A stretch of 64,000 nucleotides of DNA from Poseidonocella sp. HB161398 (GCF_005870025.1 NZ_VATA01000002.1:124001-188000); one strand, 5' to 3'; positions 1-9,838 are shown, numbered from the stretch's first letter. Notes: a model not told the origin generated them from the sequence alone. Made by a program: numbers and translations.

Positions 1-916
1 CACCGCTCGGCGCCTTCCGCAGCCAGCGCGCGACGTCCGTTCTGGCCAGGAGTCGACCGGCGAACGCCGTCGGTCCGGGCCAGCCGTTCAACGCCATCCT
101 TCCCGGAACGATCCGCGGCTGGTGCGGACCGCGATCGGGAACATGGCATCGGTCTTCGGCGGCCAGGCGGCGGGAAGCCGAGCCAGTCACATCGGCCGCC
201 GCGATCGAAAGCGGGCCCGCCTGCGCCACGGGCCCGAGCGCAACGGGCGAAGGCATGCCAGGATCGGCCGGCCGTCGATCCCGCGCGGCTGTCTGCCGGA
301 CGCCTCCAGTCTCCCCCCGGGACAGGAGGCGGAAACCGGCGAGAACGGCGCCTCACGGTCCCAGCCTCCGGCGGCAGTGCGGCCAGCTGTCCGAGGCCAT
401 TCCACCCTGGCTTGCCAGCCGCGCGATGGAAGCGCCAGGAACCTGGCCGTCACGGAACTCATCGACCGGCAGTTCCCGCAGACGCCCTGGCATGGCTTGC
501 CACCTGCCGCGCGACGGACCCGGATCCCGGCTTCATTGCATCCGTGGGCTGACGAGACCTATGCGTCATCTGCGAAAAGCCCGTGGTCTTCCTGTGAAAC
601 GGGCTCCTCCCTGAGCTGGGCCTTCGCGCCAGATGGAGGGCGGGAACAAGGGGCAAGGAAAGTCCAAGCCCGAGGAGATCCTGATCGCGTCCCGAAGCGC
701 GGTGCAGCTGGCATTTGCCACCGGGTTTCCCGGCAGTGCCAGGGAGCTGGCGCCAAGCGGAACCGGGGGACGCCCCAACTGGCCAGACTGGTGATAGCGC
801 TCCGCGCGCCCGACGCCATCGGGCAGAGAGCCGCCCCGGACGGCTTTGCGAGGTTGCCGGCCACGCGGCATGGCGTAGCCTCGCATGATGCTGAACATCG
901 AAGGCCTGCCCCGGAT
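1..916. other. Gene-free, degenerate stretch
   Basis: I recognise no protein family in any frame here. The open frames are long but arginine- and proline-rich in the way of random high-GC sequence, and none has a convincing ribosome binding site. Since transposase remnants follow immediately, this is probably more eroded mobile DNA or the flank of such an element. Its left limit lies outside the window. Confidence 0.5.
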
Positions 917-1658
917 CAAGGGCTCCCGCTTTCCGCGTGGCGTCATCGGTCATGCCGTTTGGGCGCATCGCCGCTTCGCCTGAGCCTGGGCGACATGGAG
1001 GAGTGAGGGCATGAACGCCGTGGGTCCGGGAGAATGCCCGAACGGCCGAGCGCGGCGTCACGGTCTCCCGCGAAACGATCCGCGGCCGGGACGACCGCTT
1101 CGCCCATCAATTTGCCGCAAGCATCCGGCGGGGATGTCCGGCTCCTGCGGACAAACGGCATCTCGACGAGGCCGTCATCCGGATCAACGGCAAGTCCCAT
1201 TGGCTGTGGCGCGCGGTGGGCGGGACCGGCATTCGCGAACATGCTTGAACACATGGCGCATTCCTCGATCCCCTCGTCCAGCCGCGGCGCGGAAAAGCCG
1301 CCGCAAAGCGCTTCTTCCGCGCGCGTCTCCGGCGCTGGGGCATGCCGCGCGTTCTGGCGGCCGACAAGCTCGCCTCCTGCGCGACCGCGAAAGCCGAAAT
1401 CGCGCCGGGCGTCGAACACCGCCAGCACAGGGGACTGAACAACCGCTCCGACGCCAGCCACCGCCACACGAGCCGCCGCGGGAAGATCATGGGCCGGTCC
1501 ATGTCGCCCGGCCAGGCCCGGCGTTCCTGCCCGTTCATGATCAGGCAGCCGCCTTGTCCGGGCCAAAGCGCCACGGTCTCTCCGCCAAGTCCGACCGCCA
1601 CCCGCGGACAGATTCTTTCGATCTTTGGAACGGATGCACCGCCAAGCTCACCGCCTGA
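917..1658 (+). pseudogene. IS6-family transposase, frameshifted remnant
   Basis: Pieces of an IS6-type DDE transposase follow one another in the right order but in different frames. Near 917-960 there is a KGSRFPR..VIGHAVWAHRRF start. At about 1050-1225 come an ERGVTVSRETIR helix and an ADKRHLDEAVIRINGKSHW segment, where IS6 enzymes carry WHLDE with the first catalytic Asp. The tail (SAKSDRHPRTDSFDLWNG, ending at 1658) matches the family C-terminus. A stop and at least two frameshifts break it, so it cannot be active. The outer ends are estimates because no terminal inverted repeats were found. Confidence 0.75.
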
Positions 1659-1720
1659 AAAGCGGCCCGAGCAGCCGTGGTTGGGAAGTGGACGGCAACC
1701 TGCCTCAGTCCGCGGACCCC

Positions 1721-1990
1721 TTACCCTGACCCTCCCCCTTCATCCGGGCCGTTTTGTACTGCAATCCTCCGGTTGGGGTTGAGCGGCAGCGGCGGGACCG
1801 CATGAGTCTCGGAAGCCGCCGGGGCGGTTTTCATCTGCGACCGTGGCGGTGACAGGTATCCCGGCGCGGAATGCGGGCGCCCGGAATTGCAGTCGTCGCG
1901 CCCCCGGCCCACTTTCTCGCTGGCATGCAGGAACGGCCGGAACCAGCGAAGGTTGAGGCACTCGTCGCTAAGCGAGCCATTCAGCCGCCA
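1721..1990 (-). pseudogene. IS3-family OrfB, C-terminal fragment
   Basis: On the minus strand the translation contains LNGSLSDECLNLRWF, then GRPHSAPGYLSPP, the degraded form of the IS3 OrfB signature (FNGxLRDECLN..WF, then RPHSALGYLTP). The catalytic Glu region is present, but everything upstream is lost. The fragment ends in a Gly-rich tail near 1721, where a TGACCCTCCCCC-like string could be the element's terminal repeat. It faces a second IS3 fragment on the plus strand that starts within 100 bases, so two elements collided or rearranged here. Confidence 0.7.
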
Positions 1991-2079
1991 CTGGTTCGAG
2001 CCTAATGGCGAACGCCGCTGGTGCTCTCGGCAAAGGCGTTCCGGACCAGCTTGCCCGGCTCGATCAAGTGCAGCTGTCC

Positions 2080-2345
2080 CTGCATGGTGGTCAGCGACAA
2101 CGGAACAGGGCTGACCTCCAATGCCCTCCTTCACGCGCAGGACGGCCGCAAGGTCGAATGGCATTGCATCGCCCCGGGCAACCCCATGCAGAGCGGCTTT
2201 GTCGAGAGCTTCAACTGCCGCCTGCGCGACGAAAGCCTCAACGAGCACCTGTTTGCCAGCCTGCGCCACGCAAGGGAGCTGATCTTGGCCTGGCGCGCTG
2301 ACTACGACAATCATCCCCCGCACGCGAGCCTCGTGAGAGTATCGC
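2080..2345 (+). pseudogene. IS3-family OrfB internal fragment
   Basis: The reading frame carries VVSDNGT (second catalytic Asp of the DDE core), [20 protein letters not shown] (catalytic Glu region) and [13 protein letters not shown]. These are typical of IS3-family OrfB enzymes of the IS407-like type. Everything before the SDNGT strand is missing. The frame runs on into unrelated sequence and then a second transposase fragment, so the apparent 242-residue protein from 2021 is a chance fusion of two remnants and not a gene product I would predict. Confidence 0.75.
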
Positions 2346-2535
2346 CAACGGTTAGTAGAGGACCGAAGCCCAAGCATTGCGAACTAGAGAATGCCGACTC
2401 TATTCCGAGCAGGGCAGACGCGATGCGCATGTCGCTCCAGAACCAGCGGCCGGCACCGGGGCTGAGCGGCCACCCGGGCAGAGGAGGTCAATTTGCGTCC
2501 GGTGCCGTCCATTGCCTCGAGTTCACGCTGGTCCG

Positions 2536-2749
2536 CGCCAGCGGATCGAACGGTCCCATGGAGAGGTTCTTCGGCTCGCTGAAGAACGCGCTCGTCCACC
2601 GCACGAGGTTCCGCGCACGCCAAGAGCCAACGGCCGAGCTGTTCGATTGCATCGCCATGTTCCGCAACAGGCAGCGCCGCCACTCGAGCATCGGATACAG
2701 GACGCCCGCGCAGGCAAGGATCGACATGGCCGCCGCGATGGCCGCATAG
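2536..2749 (+). pseudogene. IS3-family OrfB C-terminal fragment (second type)
   Basis: Translation gives [18 protein letters not shown], then [19 protein letters not shown], the C-terminus of an IS3-group OrfB (NxPMESFFGxLKxELVH ... YNxxRxHSxxGYxTP). It differs in type from the fragment just upstream, so two different IS3 elements left pieces side by side. The natural stop is at 2749. About 65 bases later begins the 3' end of the response-regulator gene on the other strand. Confidence 0.75.
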
Positions 2750-2813
2750 GGATTACCACCCCAGTCCGGGACCCTGGGGCAAGGTCATCCCTGCAGGACC
2801 AGGGCGAACATGA

Positions 2814-3242
2814 TCAGCCGGCGCCGCGCTCTTCGGCGAGGCTGTCGAGGACGTGGTGCTCGTGTTCGAGGATCTCCAGCAGCTCCATGCGGCGGACCGG
2901 CTTGAAGAGGCTGCGGCCGGTCGCAATGCTGCCTGCCTCGGCGATCATGCGGGCCGTCAGGGGACCGGTCTCGGCGCCGCCGGTGACGAAGCGCAGACGG
3001 AACAGCGCCGCATTCTCGAGCCGGGCCAGCTGACCCGCCGCCTGGATGCCGTCGAGACCCGGCATGTCGATATCGACCAGCAGAAGCGCGGGACAGTCGA
3101 GCCCGGCCGCCGAGTCCAGCAGCGCGCCGCCATCCGCGCAGGACGTCACCGTCCAGCCCGCGCCCTCGGCCGCGCGGCCGATATAGGCGGCGAATTCGTG
3201 ATTGTCGTCGGCGATCAGCAGCCGGGGACGCGCCTTGTCCAT
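2814..3242 (-). CDS. Single-domain response regulator (CheY-like)
   Basis: A 142-residue protein consisting only of a receiver domain. RLLIADDN near the N-terminus gives the acidic pocket, LLLVDIDMPG carries the probable phospho-accepting Asp (about residue 57), and the Lys of LFKPVRR is the conserved lysine of the last strand. There is no output domain. It is the last gene of the hydrolase-kinase-regulator operon. Its ATG at 3242 overlaps the kinase stop by one base (TGATG); a GTG at 3245 is the alternative start. The likely phosphodonor is the adjacent hybrid kinase, directly or through its receiver domain. The DNA or protein target cannot be read from sequence. Transposase debris follows its stop after about 65 bases. 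Confidence 0.88.
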   Translation of the reverse strand: MDKARPRLLIADDNHEFAAYIGRAAEGAGWTVTSCADGGALLDSAAGLDCPALLLVDIDMPGLDGIQAAGQLARLENAALFRLRFVTGGAETGPLTARMIAEAGSIATGRSLFKPVRRMELLEILEHEHHVLDSLAEERGAG

Positions 3243-5560
3243 CACCGCCCCCCCTGCCTGCGCGAGGCCAGCGCCCGCTCCAGCGCAGCGATCAGGTCGC
3301 CGCGGCGCACCGGTTTCGTCAGCCGGATGTCGTCAGGCTCCAGGCCGTTGCCATGGACCGCCGCCTCGGCGGCATAGCCCGACATGAAGACGACCGGCAG
3401 CTCCGGCCGCAGGCGGCGCAGCGCGCGCGCCAGCCCCGGGCCCTGCAGCTTGCCGGGCATCACGATATCGGTCAGCAGCAGGTCGCAGCCCGGATCCTCG
3501 GCGAAGATATCCGCCGCCATGTCGCCGCTCGCCGCCGTGATCACCTGGTAGCCCGCAGCCTCGAGCGTGCGCACCAGGAGCGTGCGCAGGGCGGATTCGT
3601 CCTCGGCCAGCAGCACCCTGCGGCCGCCGCCCCGCACCGCCTCGCGCGGCAGCGGCGCCGGGACCGCGCCGCTGCCCGGCCGGGCCGGGAAATAGAGCTT
3701 GAAGGTCGTGCCCTTGCCCGGCTCGGAATACACCCGGATCGTGCCGCCGCTCTGCTTCATGAAGCCCTCGACCATCGACAGGCCGAGCCCGGAGCCACGG
3801 CCGACGGGCTTCGTCGTGTAGAAGGGCACGAAGATATGCGGCAGCACCTCGGGCGCAATGCCCAGGCCGGTATCGGAGACCGACAGCATCACGTAGCGGC
3901 CGGACGGCACCTCGTCGAAGCGCTCGGTCACGTAGTCGTCGTCGATCCGCACATTGGCGGTCTCGATCGTCAGGCTCCCGCCATCGGGCATCGCGTCCCG
4001 GGCATTGACCAGGAGGTTGAGCAGCGCGCTTGCGGTGCTGTCGACATCGACTTCCACCGGCCAGAGCCCCTCGAGAAGCGAGGTCTCGATCGCCAGATGC
4101 GCCGGCAGCGTCCGCCCGGTCCAGTCGCGGGTGTCGCGCACGATCTGGTTCAGGTCGCAGATCGCCGGCGCCAGGGGGGCCTTGCGGGCAAAGGCCAGGA
4201 GGCTGCGCGTCAGCCCCGCGCCGCGCTCGGTCGCCGCCAGCGCGGCATCGATCAGCGCAACCTCGTCATCGGCACCGTCCCCGGCGCGCAGAAGCTCGAG
4301 ATTGCCGAGGATCACCGCGAGGATGTTGTTGAAATCATGCGCCATCCCGCCGGTCAGCTGGCCCAGGCTTTCGGATTTCTGTACATGGCGGATCAGCGCG
4401 GACTGGCGTTCGAGCTGGGCCTCGGCCTCGACCTCGGCGGTGATGTCGAGGATGATGCAATCCGCGCGCACCCACCCGCCGCCCGCGCCGGTCACGCTGC
4501 CGCACAGCGACAGCCAGCGCTCCGTGCCGGCGGGGTCGGTGATGCGGAACCGGTCCGCCAGCGGCAGGCCGCGCTCCAGCGCGGCGGTGATCGTCGCCGA
4601 GAGCCCGGCCGGGGTGCCCTCCGGGCCGGGACGGTCCAGCAGGGCGATGTCGCGGGACAGCTCCTCGGGCGGCAGGCCCCAGAATTCCCGGCAGCGCGAC
4701 GAGACATAGGCGATCCGCGCCGGGCCGCGCGCGGGCTTCTCGACGGTCAGGAGCACGCCGGGCAGGTTCTCCGCCATGCCCGAGAGCCGGGTCACGGCCT
4801 GGTCGCGCGCGGCTTCGGCCTCGCGCTGGGGGGTGATGTCCTGGAATAGCCCGTCGACGCGGATGATCCGTCCCTGGTGCCAGACCGGCCGCGCATGCGA
4901 GCGGACGTTGCGCAGGCGGCCGTCGGCGGTGACGATGCGCGCCTCGACCTCGACCGTCGCGCCCTGGTCGACAACCGCCGCGAAGCGCGCCGCCGCCCGC
5001 TCCCGGTCGGCGGGATCGGCATAGTATCCCAGCGCCGTCTCCAGGTCGGGCTCGTTTCCGACCGGCAGGCCGTGGAGGCGGAAGACCGCGTCGGACCAGT
5101 GCAGCTTCATGTCGGGCAAGGTGACTGCCCAGGCGCCGATATCCGCCAGCGTCTCGATCTGCGCCAGCCAGGATTCCTTCTGCCGCGACTGGGCCACGCG
5201 TTCGGTCAGCCGCGCCTCCCGGCGGAGCCGCTCCACCGCGGGCATCAGCACGAAGGCCGCCCCGCCGCCCTCGGGATCCGATCTGGCCGAGAGCAGGACG
5301 GATTCCGGCGCGTCCGGCAGCATGTTGATGGCGCTGGCCGCGATCTCGCCATTCAGGCGCAGCATCGGCAGCAGATGGGTCTGGAAATAGAGCCGTCCGC
5401 CGGGGGTGAACCTGTCCTGCAGCCGCATCTGCCCCACGACCTCGCTCCGGCTCCGGCCGAGCCAGGCCAGGAATGCGGCATTCGCCTCCTGGATCACCCC
5501 GTCCGATGCAACGGACACGAGGCCGCAGGTCGTCAGGCTGGCCGGATCGAGTACTCCCAT
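3242..5560 (-). CDS. PAS-PAS-PAS hybrid histidine kinase, partner of RsbQ-like hydrolase
   Basis: A 772-residue soluble hybrid sensor kinase with no membrane segment. The first PAS domain (about residues 1-110) has the stretch TPGGRLYFQTHLLPML, characteristic of the PAS domains that pair with RsbQ-type hydrolases (RsbP in Bacillus). Two more PAS domains follow (about 135-245 and 260-375). Next come the phosphorylated His408 in GGMAHDFNN, an ATPase domain with NARDAMPDGG, DTGLGI and GSGLGLS, and a C-terminal receiver with Asp698 in LLLTDIVMPG. I chose the ATG at 5560, four bases after the hydrolase stop. The open frame continues upstream to 5770, but only inside the hydrolase gene and as low-complexity sequence. 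By analogy the hydrolase would generate or deliver a small molecule to the first PAS. The signal itself is unknown. Confidence 0.93.
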   Translation of the reverse strand: MGVLDPASLTTCGLVSVASDGVIQEANAAFLAWLGRSRSEVVGQMRLQDRFTPGGRLYFQTHLLPMLRLNGEIAASAINMLPDAPESVLLSARSDPEGGGAAFVLMPAVERLRREARLTERVAQSRQKESWLAQIETLADIGAWAVTLPDMKLHWSDAVFRLHGLPVGNEPDLETALGYYADPADRERAAARFAAVVDQGATVEVEARIVTADGRLRNVRSHARPVWHQGRIIRVDGLFQDITPQREAEAARDQAVTRLSGMAENLPGVLLTVEKPARGPARIAYVSSRCREFWGLPPEELSRDIALLDRPGPEGTPAGLSATITAALERGLPLADRFRITDPAGTERWLSLCGSVTGAGGGWVRADCIILDITAEVEAEAQLERQSALIRHVQKSESLGQLTGGMAHDFNNILAVILGNLELLRAGDGADDEVALIDAALAATERGAGLTRSLLAFARKAPLAPAICDLNQIVRDTRDWTGRTLPAHLAIETSLLEGLWPVEVDVDSTASALLNLLVNARDAMPDGGSLTIETANVRIDDDYVTERFDEVPSGRYVMLSVSDTGLGIAPEVLPHIFVPFYTTKPVGRGSGLGLSMVEGFMKQSGGTIRVYSEPGKGTTFKLYFPARPGSGAVPAPLPREAVRGGGRRVLLAEDESALRTLLVRTLEAAGYQVITAASGDMAADIFAEDPGCDLLLTDIVMPGKLQGPGLARALRRLRPELPVVFMSGYAAEAAVHGNGLEPDDIRLTKPVRRGDLIAALERALASRRQGGR

Positions 5561-5564
5561 CGCG

Positions 5565-6404
5565 TCACCCGCCCGCGGCGTTGGCCGCCTGGCCGCCAAG
5601 CCGTTCATCCAGCGCGCGGCGCAGCGCGGCAACCACCTCGGCGGGATGGGTGATATGCGGACAGTGGCCGGTGGCCTCGAGCGTCTCCATCGAGCAGTGC
5701 GGAATGGCCTCGTGGACGAATTCGATGGCCGGCACCGGCGCGATCGGATCCTCGCTGCAGGCAAGCACATGCACCGGCAGCCGCAGCGCCGGAAGGAGCT
5801 TGCGCGTGTCGCTCATGAAGGTCACCCGGGCGAAGGCGCTGGCGATCTCGGCATCATTCAGGCAGAGCGTGCGCGCGAATTCCTCGGCGACCTCCGGTCC
5901 GTTCGCGGGACCGGTGGCGATCGGCGCGAAGGTGGCGGCGAAGCCCGCGAAATTGCGGTCGAGCAGGTCGAGGAACTCCTCGACCTCGCGCATCTCGAAG
6001 CCGCCGTGATAGCCGTCCGACGTGTTGAGATAGCAGGCCGACGGGCCGATCATCACCAGCGACGAGAAGATGCCGGGCCGCTTCAGCGCGGCGATGGCGC
6101 CGATCATCGCGCTGACCGAATGGCCGACGAATTCCGCTCCCTGCAGATCCATGTCCTCGAAAAGCGCAATCACGTCATCGGCATAGCCGTCAAGGCTGGC
6201 ATGGCGCCGCCGGTCGTAGAGCCCGGGATCGGCCCCGCCCGCCCCGGCGAAATCGAAGGTGACGACGGTGTACTCGGCGGCCAGGTCCGGGGCGACATCC
6301 TTCCAGACCGTCTGGTCGCAGCCGAAGCCATGGGCCAGCACGATCGTCCGCCCGCCCTGCCCCGACACCCGGGCGCAATGCTGCTCGCGCGGTTGCAGTT
6401 TCAT
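5565..6404 (-). CDS. RsbQ-like alpha/beta hydrolase (signal-generating)
   Basis: A 279-residue alpha/beta hydrolase of the RsbQ/KAI2 type. Family marks are GFGCDQTVW, YDRRRHASLDGYADD, VGHSVSAMIG, MIGPSACYLN and GHCPHITHP. The catalytic triad falls at Ser96, Asp219 and His247, the positions I recall for Bacillus subtilis RsbQ. RsbQ activates the PAS domain of RsbP during energy stress. Here the next gene, four bases downstream, is a PAS histidine kinase instead of a PAS phosphatase. The start is ATG 6404, preceded by a strong GGAGG at good spacing; the longer open frame upstream is not protein-like. It is the first gene of the operon, so the promoter should lie in 6405-6560. I found no clear consensus there. 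Confidence 0.93.
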   Translation of the reverse strand: MKLQPREQHCARVSGQGGRTIVLAHGFGCDQTVWKDVAPDLAAEYTVVTFDFAGAGGADPGLYDRRRHASLDGYADDVIALFEDMDLQGAEFVGHSVSAMIGAIAALKRPGIFSSLVMIGPSACYLNTSDGYHGGFEMREVEEFLDLLDRNFAGFAATFAPIATGPANGPEVAEEFARTLCLNDAEIASAFARVTFMSDTRKLLPALRLPVHVLACSEDPIAPVPAIEFVHEAIPHCSMETLEATGHCPHITHPAEVVAALRRALDERLGGQAANAAGG

Positions 6405-7167
6405 CGCGCTCACCTCCGGATCAGAAGGTCGAAGCGATGGCTTGCGGAAGTTGTCTGCACGGAAATGCTCCCTGATCGCGTGATGGGCCGGGTTCAATCG
6501 GACAAGGGAGGCCGCTTCCGGGCCTCCCGGCACGGGAACTGATCGAATGCTAAAGTGAATGGGTTTCGGCATAAAGCACAAAACATAGTCATCTTTGCGA
6601 AGGTCCGAAGCGGCTGTTGATCCGCAAATCGCCGATATCCGGATGCAAGCAAGAACGCCTGTTCGGCAAAGATGCGGCCCGGAAGAACGAATATCCTGCG
6701 CCGCCGCGGCTCGCCGTTCCGCTGCGCTGCCCGCATGGGCAGCGTTTGCCGGGCGCCGTCCGGACGCCGACTCGGATCGTGAACATGGCAAGTTGAACCA
6801 CCGGGACGACTGTACGGCACGCGGATCGTCCAGCGGGAAGGAGCCCCCTCTGTGAGGGGTGTTGTCACCGCCCTTCAATCTGAAACCAGGCAACGAGGCG
6901 GGTGGACCAGGATGACGTGCATGGACCAACTCGTCCTTGCAAGGATTTTCATGCGATCATGACGATGCCGGTGCTTGCAGTCGTGCATCCGGCCCGTTTG
7001 TGCGACATTGCCGCCGCTGGCCTCGATGGTGTCCGCGGTTCGGCTGCCAGACAAGTGGACGAGCTCACGCAGGCTCGCATCATTCCAAGGGCATTTTCCG
7101 GACCCCGGCTGCCCTCGCATGTTTCCCTCGCAAGTCGGCGCCGCCGTGCGAGCGGCGCTGGTCTCTG
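6405..7167. other. Gene-free leader and spacer upstream of RsbQ-like operon
   Basis: No supported gene. The first roughly 150 bases next to the hydrolase start are less GC-rich than the surroundings (for example TTTTGTGCTTTATGCC on the minus strand near 6570-6590) and are the logical place for the operon promoter. The rest, up to the IS110 remnant, resembles the eroded sequence in the other transposon graveyards. No EcfG-type stress promoter pair or palindromic operator was convincing. Confidence 0.5.
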
Positions 7168-8193
7168 TCAGGCGGCGGCCATGAATATTGCCGGAGGCCT
7201 GCAGGCCTCTTCACGCCGGATCTTGGCCCAGAGCGCCCGCGCCGTCTTGTGCGCAACGGCCACCGAGGCGACATTGACCGGGCGCCTCCCGATCGGGGCC
7301 TGCAGCCAGGGCCGCGGTTTCACGCCGCGCCTGAAACTGGCGCCGGCCATCGCCCTCGCGCCGTGGATCGGCAGCGTTCGCAGATAGCGGTCCCCGCCCT
7401 TGCCGATCCGCCCGATATGTTCCCGGCATCCGCTCGCGGAAATGCGGGGCGCGAGACCGGGCGTCACGCCGGAGGCGCGCCTACGGCCCGACGCCGCGAA
7501 ATGGCCGACCGAGGCAAATTGCGATGCATCCCAGACTGCCGCGATCAGCGCCGCCGCCGTTAGCGGCCCGACCCCGGGCGCGGTGGCAAGACGCTGGCTT
7601 GCCTCGCTTGCCTCGCGCCGGGCGAGGATGTCGCGGTCGACAGCGTCGAGCTTCTTCGTCAGATCATCGAGATGTTCGAACAGGAGATCGAGGGCCGTCA
7701 AGGCTTCGCGCGGCAGCACGCCGCCCTTCGCAGCCTCCATCTCCCGGCGCAGTGTCGCGACACGCGAGATGCCTTGCGCGGCAACGATTCCGAACTCGCC
7801 GAGCAGCCCCCGTGCCGAATTCACGCTGCCCGTCCGCTGCCTCACGAGCAGCGCGCGCACGCGGCGCAGGGTCAACAGTCCCTGGCTTTCCTTCGACTTG
7901 ACCGGGACGAAGCGCGTTCCGCGCCTTTGAACGATCCCCCGGATCGTTCCATCCGCAGGCGCTGACCGGCTTGAACTCGGACGCGCGACGGCCTCGCAGA
8001 TTGCCTCCGCATCTGCGGCATCGGTCTTGCTTCGCTTCACATACGGCTTTGCGTACCGGGGCGGGATCAGGCGAACCTCATGGCCAAGAGCCATCAGCTC
8101 CCGCGCCCGGTGGCGAACTTGAACCGGCCTCCATGCCAACGAGGCAGGCTGGCAAGGTTCCAAGGAAAGCGAGGAGTCCGCCGCGTCGGACAC
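7168..8193 (-). pseudogene. IS110-family transposase, decayed
   Basis: The 341-codon frame is recognisably an IS110/IS1111-type DEDD transposase. It has ELMALGHEVRLIPPRYAKPYV, KTDAADAEAICEA, a middle coiled region with FEHLDDLTKKLDAVDRDI, and the C-terminal RLATAPGVGPLTAAAL. It looks dead. The N-terminal strand with the first catalytic Asp is replaced by unrelated residues, about 20 extra residues sit before TRFVPVKSKE, and the region after VGHFAA is scrambled where the family has a WLGL..R..SSGGK segment. It abuts the 5' end of an IS3 remnant at about 8215, which it may have truncated. Confidence 0.8.
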
Positions 8194-8214
8194 GACGCTT
8201 CAGACCGGAACCGG

Positions 8215-9838
8215 CTGTCGGTTGAGGAAGGGATCTCGCGGGCAACGCCTGCCAAGTGGCGCACTGGGGCGCTGGCGAAGGGCAAGCTGCTGCCCGAAGC
8301 CGACCCGCGTGCCGAAGGCTGGACGTCGCGGGACAAGCTCGCGGCGGTCATTGAAGCCGCGGCGCTGAACGCGGCCGAGCTCGGCGATTTCTGCCGCCGC
8401 TGCAGGATCTTTCCCGAGCAGATCTCGATCTGGCGGGAGGCCTGCGAGCAGGCGAATGACCGGGACCGGACGGCCTCGGCGCGGATCGCGAAACAGGCGA
8501 AAGACCACCGGACGCGCATCCAGCCGCTCGGGCGGAAGCAGCCACGCTCTTGCTCCCGAGAAAAAGGCGGCGATGATCTGAGGCTTAGCAGACCGAGAGA
8601 ACGAAAGACCTCTGGTCCCGATCGCCGCAAGAGTACCGGGCCGTCGGCGAGGCGCTGGCCGCGCGGCCGCCCGTGCGAAGCTCGGGCTGCATCCGCGCGC
8701 GTTGGGCCGATGGCGCGACCCGGAGGGTTGCATCCGGCTGGACCAGCGCCGCCGGCAAGCTAGGCGACGCAGAGCGCGCCCGTATCGTCGCCACCTGCGC
8801 CCTGCCGGAATTCGTCGGCCTCGTGCCAAGCCGGATCGTTCCCAGGCTGGACGACGGGGGCATCTAACAGGCTGCTAAAAAGGAAATCCAGGGCCTCGCC
8901 GTGGAGGAATTCGTTCCGGAGCCGTTCAGGTGATTTCTTCAGTAATGGGCAAGTCCAGCCGCTTTCAGGACGATTGTTCCAGTCTTGCCCCCAGCTCCTC
9001 GGCCAAACGGACTTTTTTCAGCATCCTGCTAAATCCCCTCGGAATCCGCCGTAAAGGGTGTTGCCCGACCACGGCCAGGACCACCGCCGCGGCCGGGCGC
9101 CGGTCCGCCCCAAGGCACCCGCAATCTTCGAGGTGGAGGGAGCCTGCCACGTCTGGACCTGGGAGTTCGATCCGGTCCGCGCCAGCGGCAAATCCTCCGA
9201 GGGAGGATTCGAGGATCAGACAAGCAGAGCCCACTACGCTGCTGGGACCGGCCGCGGGAAATTTCCTCCGTCTCTGCATGATCACCGGCATCTGGAGCCG
9301 GAAGATCACCGGCCGGAAGGTCCGCGAGTGCGAGGCTGCGGAGAATGCAGCGGCGCCGCGCGAGCGGGCGGTCCGGACCGAGAATTGCGTGACCAGCCCG
9401 CTGGCATTGCAGTCTGACAATGGGAGTGCGCTCTCGGGCATTGCCGGGCAATGCCCTGACGGCCAGCGCATGAAAGGCGCGACCATGAGGGCAACGTTGG
9501 AGCGGCACGGGATCACCGCGTCCTTCAGCCCGCCGCGGTCATCGAACGACGATCCCTTCTCCGAGGCGCTGTTCCGGATCTGCAAACACCGCCCCGGTCG
9601 GCCGCCGCACGGCTTGGCCCCCCTCGAAAAAGCGCGAGCCTGGGGTCAGGGCCTCGCGGCCCGGGACAACCGCGAGCACCGCCATTTGCGACGCGACACC
9701 CGCCCCCTGCCACCGCGGCGAGGAACGGGTTCTCCGCGAAAAACGCCGCCACGACAAGGAGCTGGCCCGGGTGCAGGACAGGCGCACGCGCTGACGGACG
9801 GCGATCGGATCGGCCTGTCTCAACCCGGAGCCGCCTGA
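8215..9838 (+). pseudogene. IS3-family orfA-orfB remnant, split by a MITE-like insert
   Basis: OrfA is visible from about 8215 (LSVEEGIS, then AEGWTSRDKLAAVIEAAALN, ELGDFCRR, PEQISIWREACEQAND), where intact relatives have the same helix-turn-helix and leucine-rich tail. OrfB is readable in pieces: LGDAERARIVATCALPEF and PSRIVPRLDDGGI up to 8863. It resumes after the insert at 8868-9028 with a CCTCGGAATC...GGGTGTTGC string, then WSRKITGRKVRECEAAE, LQSDNGS, MKGATMRATLERHGI and SEALFRICKHRP, ending near 9838. Several frameshifts separate the pieces. The reading order across the insert is collinear, which shows that the insert landed in a once continuous transposase gene. Confidence 0.8.
8868..9028 (-). 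mobile_element. MITE-like non-autonomous element, copy 1 (161 bp)
   Basis: The segment starts CAGGCTGCTAAAAAGG and ends CTTTTTTCAGCATCCTG, which form imperfect terminal inverted repeats. It is flanked on both sides by CTAA (8864-8867 and 9029-9032), a 4-bp target duplication fitting the YTAR preference of IS5-family transposases. It carries no open frame of note. Reverse-complemented, it aligns along its length with 30353-30512. Both share GAAAAAAGTC near one end and an almost identical block around TCCGGAACGAA.TCCTCC (here 8903-8920 on the minus strand). It interrupts an IS3 transposase remnant. The boundaries are well supported. The IS5-type parentage is inferred from the target only. Confidence 0.8.

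Noticed and set aside
122-1006. 294-codon open frame at the left edge
   Set aside because: Arg/Pro/Gly-rich with no domain; its end runs into the IS6 remnant in a shifted frame.
2021-2749. Apparent single 242-residue transposase
   Set aside because: The frame joins fragments of two different IS3-type OrfB proteins with unrelated residues between; treated as two pseudogene pieces.
6405-6560. EcfG-type general stress promoter before the RsbQ-like operon
   Set aside because: A GGGAAC-like string occurs but no matching second half at the required spacing in the right direction could be found.
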